Shown: positions 52,826 through 59,244 of the stretch, piece after piece
Numbering within the stretch: the first letter of the stretch is position 1
How the letters are laid out: the number at the start of each line of letters is the position of its first letter
Assembly (NCBI RefSeq): GCF_018476905.1
Contig: NZ_JAHCVK010000001.1
Coordinates: forward strand, 930,001-994,000
Reading direction: 5' to 3'
DNA: 64,000 bases
Origin: Geomobilimonas luticola
GTDB taxonomy: Bacteria > Desulfobacterota > Desulfuromonadia > Geobacterales > Geobacteraceae
Made by a program: the position numbers and the translations under genes
The notes under the pieces: model-generated
The model's input: only the letters and a program-made list of their open reading frames with translations
The model's database searches: none
Told to the model about the DNA's origin: nothing

Positions 52826-53689
52826 ATGGAACTGGCTACACCGATCACCGTCTACTGGGACCTGGCGCCCGGCGCTCCCGCCAGCGATTACCTCGTGCGG
52901 ATAGCTGCCGACATCATCGCGAGCCGCCCGCTCATGCTCCAGCTGTACGACCCGTCACCCCGGCCCGGAAAGGCCCTGCATGTCGTTCTGGAGCAGTTGA
53001 AAGGGACGTCGGTCGCCGTTTCGCTCACCATGACCCCCGGCTCGTTTTCGCTTCTCGACGGGAATGCTATCGAGGAGCTTGGCGTCAAGGAAATCCTTCT
53101 GGCTGCCGACTCTCTCGATGAACTGGAGAGCCTGGCCGGTCGGCCTTCCCTCGGTATTTCCTGGTCGGTGACCCGTGATGCCTGGCGTGTGCTTCCGGAT
53201 ATCGTTGCGACCTGCCGTGCGCGGGGATTCAGCCGTCTGGTGCTGCCGATGCAGCGTCTGTACAATGGTGAGACTCCGTTCTTCCTGTCGCGGAACGAAC
53301 AGGGGAAACTTGAGAGAGACCTCGCGGCATCCGGTGGCACGGAGGGGATTACCCTTACCATCCACGACCCTTTCCTCTGGCGCCCCTTCAACCCGGGGGT
53401 GCCGTTTCCCCAGGGGGGGTGCCAGGCAGCCAATACCATGATTGCCATTTCTCCGGATGGTGGCGTCTACCCCTGCCCGTCCCTCCCGGTCCGCCTGGGC
53501 AAGATCGGCGCAACATCGTTGAAGGAGATCATCGCCTCAACGGGGAAAAAGGAGTTCAGGCGCAGGCTCCTGCTCGATCCCGAAGGGTGCCGGGATTGCC
53601 GGGAACTGGCTGAATGCCGGGGAGGCTGCCGGGGGAGGGGATACGTCATGCATGGCACCCTCGACGGCATGGATGAAGCGTGCAGATGA
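52826..53689 (+). CDS. SPASM-domain protein with degenerate radical SAM core (GeoRSP-type partner)
   Basis: A 287-residue protein whose C-terminal third is a SPASM domain: 'GGCQAANTMIAISPDGGVYPC' region and 'GCRDCRELAECRGGC'. The N-terminal ~190 residues look like a radical SAM barrel but have no CX3CX2C motif; where it is expected the sequence reads 'VYWDLAPGAPASDYLV'. It therefore cannot bind the SAM-cleaving cluster and probably serves as an electron-transfer or substrate-holding partner of the enzyme at 51757. I recall the family name 'GeoRSP system SPASM domain protein'. A GAGGAATATCTGC stretch precedes ATG 52826. Confidence 0.85.
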   Translation: MELATPITVYWDLAPGAPASDYLVRIAADIIASRPLMLQLYDPSPRPGKALHVVLEQLKGTSVAVSLTMTPGSFSLLDGNAIEELGVKEILLAADSLDELESLAGRPSLGISWSVTRDAWRVLPDIVATCRARGFSRLVLPMQRLYNGETPFFLSRNEQGKLERDLAASGGTEGITLTIHDPFLWRPFNPGVPFPQGGCQAANTMIAISPDGGVYPCPSLPVRLGKIGATSLKEIIASTGKKEFRRRLLLDPEGCRDCRELAECRGGCRGRGYVMHGTLDGMDEACR

Positions 53690-53723
53690 CTACTATTTCA
53701 ATGTATCACTACAGGAACCCACC

Positions 53724-54629
53724 ATGCGGATAACTCAACTGATGAGACTGTTCATCGTCCTGGCCCTGCTGCTGGTCGTTGCCGGTTGCAAGACCGAAGG
53801 GAAACGTCCGGTCGTCAAGATCGGCTACATGCTCTGCAACAGCGAGGAGGAAACGACCCAGCGTTTTCTCCCCCTGACCCGCTACCTGTCGGACAAGGTG
53901 GGGGTCGACTTCGTCATGGTGCCGGTGGATACCCACGACTTCGAAAAGCGCTTCAAGGCGGGCGAATTTGCCTTGACCCATACAAACTCGCTCCTCTACA
54001 TCATCCTCCGCGAAAACGAGGGGGTTGAGATCATCGCTTCCGAAAAGCGGGGCAAGTTCGGTGCCCGCACCGCCGGGGCGATCATCGCCCGGAAGGGGAG
54101 CGGCATCGAAAAACTGGCCGACATCCGGGGGAAACGGCTGGCGTTCGGCCCGATGCTTGCGCCGACCGGCTATCTGGCGGAGTACGACCTGATGCTCGCC
54201 GCGGGAATCAACCCGGAGAATGACCTGGCGTTCTACTCGATCCCGCCGGGCTCCTATAAGCACGAAAAGCTCATCTACGGCGTCCTTTACGGCAAGTACG
54301 ACGTGGCCGCGGCACCGGTCCTGGATCTGGAGACCATGGCCCGGGAGGGGAAAATAGCCCCTGACGATTTTGTCGTTCTTGCCCAGAGCAAGCCCATTCC
54401 CTACTGTACCTTCGCCGCGGCCAAGGGGACCGATCCCGCGCTGGTGAAGAAGGTGAAGGAGGCGCTCCTCGCCCTGAAGCCGGCGGACACCGCCGAGGTT
54501 GACGGCGAACGGCTGAAGGTGATGAAGGCGGCCTGGATCGACGGCTACGAGGAGCTTCCCGACAGCGACTACGACCCGATCCGGGAGATGGCGAAGCGGG
54601 TGAACATGCCGCCGTATCAGAAATACTGA
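53724..54629 (+). CDS. PhnD-like periplasmic binding lipoprotein
   Basis: ATG 53724 starts a lipoprotein signal with lipobox VAGC (LFIVLALLLVVAGC); the frame extends to 53652 inside the previous gene. The 301-residue product belongs to the phosphate/phosphonate-binding PhnD type: 'VKIGYMLCNSEEETTQRFLP', 'VPVDTHDFEKRFKAGEFALT', 'IEKLADIRGKRLAFGP', 'PTGYLAEYDLMLAAGI' and 'YDVAAAPVLDLETMAREG'. No ABC permease or ATPase gene is adjacent, so it may be a sensor or orphan binding protein. It follows the SPASM gene by 34 nt and may be in the same operon. The ligand is not known. Confidence 0.85.
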   Translation: MRITQLMRLFIVLALLLVVAGCKTEGKRPVVKIGYMLCNSEEETTQRFLPLTRYLSDKVGVDFVMVPVDTHDFEKRFKAGEFALTHTNSLLYIILRENEGVEIIASEKRGKFGARTAGAIIARKGSGIEKLADIRGKRLAFGPMLAPTGYLAEYDLMLAAGINPENDLAFYSIPPGSYKHEKLIYGVLYGKYDVAAAPVLDLETMAREGKIAPDDFVVLAQSKPIPYCTFAAAKGTDPALVKKVKEALLALKPADTAEVDGERLKVMKAAWIDGYEELPDSDYDPIREMAKRVNMPPYQKY

Positions 54630-54644
54630 CCCGTGGTTGGCAGG

Positions 54645-54814
54645 TGGTGCTGTCCTGCGTTCGTTCCGAGAGCTCTGTTTCTGTAGCTCTAAGGCTCATT
54701 ACGCAGCAGCCGATCAACTCGCTCTCAGGGCTCAAACAGGATCGGCCGCTTTTGCTCCACTTCGCCTTGAGCCACAACGAAACAGCGCTCAGTCACTCTC
54801 TCCGGACAGCACCA
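54645..54814. repeat. 170-nt long imperfect palindrome (MITE-like or structured RNA)
   Basis: The ends are perfect 11-nt inverted repeats, TGGTGCTGTCC (54645-54655) and GGACAGCACCA (54804-54814). Nested pairs share the same centre near 54729: GAGCTCTGTTTC (54670-54681) with GAAACAGCGCTC (54779-54790, one mismatch), TGTAGCTCTAAGGC with GCCTTGAGCCACA, and GCCGATC (54709-54715) with GATCGGC (54740-54746). The whole spacer between two genes can thus fold into one long hairpin. No transposase is present; no clear target-site duplication is seen. Confidence 0.6.
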
Positions 54815-54833
54815 GCTGCTGATTCCATGGTTA

Positions 54834-55379
54834 ATGACTATGTTTAAAGACACCTTCGACAAACTATGCTGGGCATCTCTGGCGATCGTCCTTATCGCCC
54901 TCCTCGTCCTTCTCGGCATGAACGCCGGTTCAGAAGGGAAAGCTGCTTCAGGTCTGGACAAGGCGGTGGAGCGGGAGATGGCCTACCACGCCCGTGTCGA
55001 GCTCATTGCCAAACTTTACGGTCCGGTAGACGGGTTGCGCAAGGAGGGGAAGAATCAGGAAGCCCTTCTGAAACTGGACGAACTCGTCCGCAAGTACCCC
55101 GGTGAGGCCCATGGTCATATTCTCCAGGGTGAAATCTTGCGGGAGATGGGGGCTCTGGACGAGGCGGTGGCATCCTACGTCGCCGGGGTCAAGCTGAACG
55201 GTGATTACCTTGACGACAAGAGTCCCCTGTCGCGACGGGGGGACATCCAGCGGCTCGTGGATGAAGGGCTGAAAAGAATTGGTGCACGGGCCGCGGCCAA
55301 TCCGGGGAATCGGACTATTGCCGCTTCGTTGCAGAAGGTCAACTATCTCCGGAGCCGTTTGGCGGGAGGATGCGAGTAG
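54834..55379 (+). CDS. Membrane-anchored TPR-like protein
   Basis: A 181-residue protein with one N-terminal hydrophobic segment (LCWASLAIVLIALLVLLGM) and a periplasmic helical domain with TPR character: 'NQEALLKLDELVRKYPGEAHG' and 'MGALDEAVASYVAGVKLNGD'. The Shine-Dalgarno is poor, and ATG 54840 is an alternative start. Its stop (TAG) is immediately followed by the ATG of the YedE-type transporter. It may hold a partner protein near that transporter. No named family is recognised beyond TPR. Confidence 0.75.
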   Translation: MTMFKDTFDKLCWASLAIVLIALLVLLGMNAGSEGKAASGLDKAVEREMAYHARVELIAKLYGPVDGLRKEGKNQEALLKLDELVRKYPGEAHGHILQGEILREMGALDEAVASYVAGVKLNGDYLDDKSPLSRRGDIQRLVDEGLKRIGARAAANPGNRTIAASLQKVNYLRSRLAGGCE

Positions 55380-56441
55380 ATGGTGCGCGACCGGCATTTC
55401 TGGATAGTGGTGGCGGCGGGACTTCTTCTCGGGGGGCTCGGCGTGTTGCTGGCGGTGTGGGGGAACCCGGAAAATTCGGGGATCTGTGTCTCCTGCTTCA
55501 TCGAAAACAGTGCGGGGGCTCTCGGTTTTCAGGATAATTCCCGCATGCAGTACCTGCGCCCCGAATTGATCGGCTTCGTTCTCGGCTCGCTGGCGAGCGC
55601 CGTCATCTTTCGGGAATTTCGCTCCCGTGGCGGGAGTGCACCTTTGCCGCGGCTTATTGCCGGGATGTTACTCATGATCGGCTGCGCTGTGTTCATCGGC
55701 TGCCCCATCAAGCTTTTCCTCCGTCTGACTGCCGGCGATCTGACTGCTCTGGCAGGTGTGGCCGGACTGGTGGCCGGTGTGTGGATAGGGGTACGGGGGC
55801 TTGCCAATGGAGTTGAGCCCGGTCCTGCCGACCGTGGCGGGAGAGGGGAAGGTCTTCTCATACCTGCAGCCTTCCTCTTCCTGCTGGTACTTCTTTTTGC
55901 CCGTCCCGGATTTCTCGTCTTTTCGGCGCGGGGGAGCGCCGCCCAGCATGCACCTCTGCTCATATCGCTTGCCGCCGGCTTGCTGCTCGGGTTTATCGCA
56001 CAGCGCAGCCGCTTTTGCATCACCGGCAGCGTCCGCGACATCATGCTGATCGGATTCAGGTCCTACATGCTCTGGGGGTTTCTGGCTTTTCTCGTGGCGG
56101 CCGTCGGATTGAGTGTTGTCAGCGGCACATTCAATCCGGGGTTCTACGGCCAACCCGGCGCCCATCTGGAACATGTATGGAGCTTTCTCGGGATGGCCCT
56201 GGTGGGGTGGGTTTCGGTGCTTATCGGGGGGTGCCCGTTCCGGCAGCTGATCAAGGCTGGCGAGGGAGACGCGGATGCCGGCCTCGTGGTGGTCGGCATG
56301 TTCATCGGCGGGGCCCTCGTGCAATCCTGGGGCATTGCTGCCACTGCTGCCGGCGTTTCTCTCTACGGCAAGGCGGCAATTCTCGTGGGGTTTGCGGTTG
56401 TCGCGGCGGGATGTCTCCTGTTTCGCGAACGGAGCGTGTAA
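55380..56441 (+). CDS. yedE: YedE/YeeE-type transporter (putative selenium or sulfur transporter)
   Basis: A 353-residue, ~10-helix membrane protein. It carries the conserved cysteine motifs of the family: 'GNPENSGICVSCFIENSAGA' near the N-terminus, 'FIGCPIKLFLRL', 'QRSRFCITGSVRDIML' and 'LIGGCPFRQLIKAGEGD'. The family (YedE/YeeE) moves sulfur- or selenium-containing anions; the long N-terminal motif matches the subtype annotated as a putative selenium transporter. It directly abuts the TPR gene and ends at a bidirectional terminator, closing the accessory cluster. Whether it serves the peptide system is unknown. Confidence 0.85.
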   Translation: MVRDRHFWIVVAAGLLLGGLGVLLAVWGNPENSGICVSCFIENSAGALGFQDNSRMQYLRPELIGFVLGSLASAVIFREFRSRGGSAPLPRLIAGMLLMIGCAVFIGCPIKLFLRLTAGDLTALAGVAGLVAGVWIGVRGLANGVEPGPADRGGRGEGLLIPAAFLFLLVLLFARPGFLVFSARGSAAQHAPLLISLAAGLLLGFIAQRSRFCITGSVRDIMLIGFRSYMLWGFLAFLVAAVGLSVVSGTFNPGFYGQPGAHLEHVWSFLGMALVGWVSVLIGGCPFRQLIKAGEGDADAGLVVVGMFIGGALVQSWGIAATAAGVSLYGKAAILVGFAVVAAGCLLFRERSV

Positions 56442-56475
56442 CGCCTTTCAATTTCAACCAAATGATTTGCCGTGA

Positions 56476-56505
56476 AAAAGGCCGGGAGAAATTCCCCGGC
56501 CTTTT
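56476..56505. terminator. Bidirectional rho-independent terminator
   Basis: AAAAGGCCGGG (56476-56486) pairs perfectly with CCCGGCCTTTT (56495-56505). The A-rich 5' side and T-rich 3' side allow termination in both directions, which fits the convergent genes on either side. Confidence 0.88.
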
Positions 56506-56556
56506 CAGCTACTGATAGCGTAATGATGAAAAAATCAGCTGGGACAAGGAAGATGG

Positions 56557-56656
56557 GGAAAAATCGGGGTAACGGCGGATTCGGTCCACAACCCCAACCA
56601 TCCATTACCTGAGACCCGAAATCAGGGGGTTCATCCGCCGTTATCGGGTGTTTTCC
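56557..56656. repeat. Spaced inverted repeat in convergent intergenic region
   Basis: GGAAAA-N7-TAACGGCGGAT (56557-56580) is repeated inverted, with the same internal spacing, as ATCCGCCGTTA-N7-TTTTCC (56633-56656). The arms are separated by 52 nt. It could be a miniature repeat or a binding site; no gene is present in it. Confidence 0.4.
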
Positions 56657-56686
56657 GCTTTTTCTGCGTTCAATTGCCGTTTGTGG

Positions 56687-57793
56687 TTAAATCCTCACCA
56701 GTTCATACTTCCGTGACCCCAGCCCGATCTTCTCGCCGTGCTCCAACTGGATCTCCCAGTCAATGTCGGGGTGGACGCCGCGGAACTTGTCCCCTCCCGG
56801 CTCAAGCCCGCTGGCGAGGGCCGTGTCCGGGTTGCCCCGGGCGGCGTTGACCAGGTCGGCACAGGCCTGATCGAGGGCCACCGGATCGGTGGAGGCGCAG
56901 ATGCCGATGTCATTGACGATGGGGGCGTCGGCGTGGCCGTAGCAGTCGCAGGCGGGGGATACCTGGGTGATGAAATTGATGAACAGGGACTTGTGCTCCT
57001 TTCCCCGGATCGCCCCCAGGGCGAACTCGCTCATCTTCTTCATGACCAGGGGAGTGGCCTCGTTCCACTGGATGTTGATCGCTTTCAGTTGGCAGGTGGT
57101 GATGCAGCGGCCGCAGCCGGTGCACTTTTCCGGGTCGATCCGGGCCTTTCCCTCGACTATGGCGATGGCGTCGTGGACGCAGGCCTTGAGGCAGAGGGCG
57201 CAGCCGGTGCAGAACTTTTCCGCCACCTTGGGGGCCACGTTGGAGTGCTGGGTCAGTTTCCCCTGCCGGCTGGCGCATCCCATGCCAAGATTTTTCAGTA
57301 CGCCGCCGAAACCGGTCAGCTCGTGGCACTTGAAGTGGGAAACCGCCACGAGGGCGTCCGCCTCGACGATCTCCGCACCGATCTCCACAGACTGGAGCAG
57401 TTCGCCGGGAATGGGAACCTTGACCGCCGTATGGCCGCGAAGCCCATCGCTCATGATGAGGGGGGCACCGACCACTGCGTAGGCAAAGCCGTTTTCGATG
57501 GCGCAGGTGAGGGCTGAAACCGCCTCTTTCCGCTCCCCCGGGTAGAGGGTGGACGAGTCGGTAAGGAAGGGGCTGGCACCGCAGCTCTTGAGCTCCTCCA
57601 CCACCCGCCTGACGAAGATGGGACGGACGAAGGCGTGGTTTCCCCGTTCGCCGAAATGGGCCTTGACCGCCACCAGGTCGCCGGGGGCGACCCGCTCCCT
57701 GATGCCGCATTCCTGCATGAGCCGGCCGATCTTGCCGAACAGGTTTTCCTTGTGGCCGGCGCGCATATCGGCAAAGTACACGGTGCTTGACAT
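56687..57793 (-). CDS. DUF362 protein with two ferredoxin-type 4Fe-4S clusters
   Basis: The start at 57793 is preferred because GGGGG lies 7 nt upstream; an ATG two codons earlier sits too close to it. The 368-residue protein has a DUF362 domain ('DLVAVKAHFGERGNHAFVRP', 'ALVAVSHFKCHELTGFGGVL', 'NLGMGCASRQGK'). Inserted in it are two 4Fe-4S motifs, CTGCALCLKAC and CTGCGRCITTC, at about residues 196-235. The second half resumes DUF362 ('DIGICASTDPVALDQAC'). This is the common uncharacterised iron-sulfur protein of anaerobes, likely cytosolic and redox-active. It is transcribed toward the peptide cluster and separated from it by the bidirectional terminator. Confidence 0.88.
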   Translation of the reverse strand: MSSTVYFADMRAGHKENLFGKIGRLMQECGIRERVAPGDLVAVKAHFGERGNHAFVRPIFVRRVVEELKSCGASPFLTDSSTLYPGERKEAVSALTCAIENGFAYAVVGAPLIMSDGLRGHTAVKVPIPGELLQSVEIGAEIVEADALVAVSHFKCHELTGFGGVLKNLGMGCASRQGKLTQHSNVAPKVAEKFCTGCALCLKACVHDAIAIVEGKARIDPEKCTGCGRCITTCQLKAINIQWNEATPLVMKKMSEFALGAIRGKEHKSLFINFITQVSPACDCYGHADAPIVNDIGICASTDPVALDQACADLVNAARGNPDTALASGLEPGGDKFRGVHPDIDWEIQLEHGEKIGLGSRKYELVRI

Positions 57794-58006
57794 GATCATT
57801 CCCCCTTGTGGACTTTCCTGGCCGGAGGTCGGGATGGGGCATTATCCGGTCCCCGATTCCCGGTCCGCTTTCCCGAACGCTACCACATACCGGCGCGGTT
57901 TTCAACGGGGGAGAGCTGTCCGGGGAGAAACTTTCTTTGCGGTGGGCGGAAAATGTGGTATCTACTTAATTAAGGACGATGAACGCCGACATAACGGGAG
58001 CGTCTT

Positions 58007-58744
58007 ATGGCTGCAACGGCGAACGAACGGGAACTCTGGATAGTGGGGCTGGGTGACCGGCCGGAGCGGGGTGAAATCGTGGCAAGGTACCTGGCGGCTG
58101 CCGGCTATGGCACCCGTATTGCGGAGCCCCACGAACTGGCATCCGGCAGGCCGCTCGGGGTCGTCCTTGACCTGTCTCCCCATTCTACCGATGGATGGGG
58201 AATCCTGCTGGCCATGAAACACGATCCCGCAACCCGGGATATACCGGTTCTTCCGGTGTTCCTCAGCGAGAGGGGGAGGGTCGGAGGGGTCTTCCCCGTC
58301 TCGGGCTTCTTCACCCTGCCCGTTGACAGCGATTATCTGGCGGAACGACTGGCCGTGTTCGGTCTTACCGAGGACGTTGATGACTACGATCTGCAGGCTC
58401 TCATCATTTCCCGCAAGGGGGAGGAGAGGGTTGCCAGGACAGTGGAAACCCTCGGTTTCGAGGTAGTCAACGCCTACACCGGCAAGGAGGGGATGGCGCT
58501 CGCCACCACCGGCCGCCAGTACCTGATCTTCTGCACCCTCATGCTTCCCGACATGTCGGCCTTCGAGCTTGTCGACCGCTACCGCCTCTATCCCCAGACC
58601 CGCAACATCCCCTTCTTCGTCCTCGTGAAGGACGGGATGAAACAGGGAGAACGGGGGGCCATGAGCCGCCAGATAGAGCATCTGGTCCGGAAGAAAGAGC
58701 TTTCCCAGGAGGAATTCCTCTCCTACCTGCGGCGGCGGGCCTGA
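58007..58744 (+). CDS. Response-regulator-like protein with two degenerate receiver domains
   Basis: ATG 58007 follows ACGGGAG by 6 nt. The 245-residue product contains two receiver-like halves. The first has 'LGVVLDLSPHSTDGWGILLAMK', where the phospho-acceptor region is VVLDLS; the second has 'NAYTGKEGMALATTGRQYLIF' and 'CTLMLPDMSAFELVDRYR'. Key acidic residues at the start of each half are not well preserved, so phosphorylation is doubtful in at least one half. No DNA-binding output domain is present. It may act by protein contact, perhaps with the sigma54 activator encoded nearby. Confidence 0.72.
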   Translation: MAATANERELWIVGLGDRPERGEIVARYLAAAGYGTRIAEPHELASGRPLGVVLDLSPHSTDGWGILLAMKHDPATRDIPVLPVFLSERGRVGGVFPVSGFFTLPVDSDYLAERLAVFGLTEDVDDYDLQALIISRKGEERVARTVETLGFEVVNAYTGKEGMALATTGRQYLIFCTLMLPDMSAFELVDRYRLYPQTRNIPFFVLVKDGMKQGERGAMSRQIEHLVRKKELSQEEFLSYLRRRA

Positions 58745-58802
58745 CGAGGATTTTCACCGTCTTGTGGACTTGAAGATATTAAATGACAGAACGTTGTAAA
58801 AA

Positions 58803-58836
58803 ACCGGCCTCCCTTCCCAGGGTGAGCCGGTCTTTT
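58803..58836 (+). terminator. Rho-independent terminator after receiver-like gene
   Basis: ACCGGC (58803-58808) pairs with GCCGGT (58826-58831), extended by an imperfect CTCCC/GGGTGA inner stem, and followed by CTTTT. Confidence 0.65.
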
Positions 58837-58853
58837 GTCAAGAGGTGTAATCA

Positions 58854-59225
58854 GTGTACGAAATATCTTATCATTCCAAGACCACCTACCTTCATGCCAT
58901 TATTACGGGTGATTGTAATAAAATGAATGTATTGGGATTTCTGGAAGAAGTGGTCAGTAAATGCTTTGAACTTAACCACAAGAAGGTGTTGTTCGAAGAA
59001 AGACTGATAGGCCCTCGCATAGAGACCGAAGATGTATATCGCATTGTTTCCAGTATGTGCGCTAAAGTCGACGGTTTCTTCGAAGCGGTAGCGTTCGTTG
59101 ATACTGAGGCGGAAAGTGTAATAAATACGAAATTTGCGGAAAGCATTGCTGATAGACGCGGAATTCCGCTAAGGGTATTCTTTAAGGTTGAAGATGCTAA
59201 AAAGTGGCTGAATAGCAAGAAATGA
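58854..59225 (+). CDS. Small STAS/SpoIIAA-like protein
   Basis: GTG 58854 follows AGAGGTG by 6 nt. The 123-residue product reads 'YEISYHSKTTYLHAIITGDC', 'VLGFLEEVVSKCFELNHKKV' and 'AVAFVDTEAESVINTKFAES', with a C-terminal 'GIPLRVFFKVEDAKKWL'. This matches the SpoIIAA/STAS-like fold described for small bacterial proteins of about 120 residues. It is AT-richer than all neighbours. It lies between two copies of a 13-bp direct repeat (58753 and 59252), hinting that this gene was inserted between the receiver gene and the end of the sigma54 regulator gene. Confidence 0.72.
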   Translation: MYEISYHSKTTYLHAIITGDCNKMNVLGFLEEVVSKCFELNHKKVLFEERLIGPRIETEDVYRIVSSMCAKVDGFFEAVAFVDTEAESVINTKFAESIADRRGIPLRVFFKVEDAKKWLNSKK

Positions 59226-59244
59226 TCTGGTGTGATCGGCTCCT

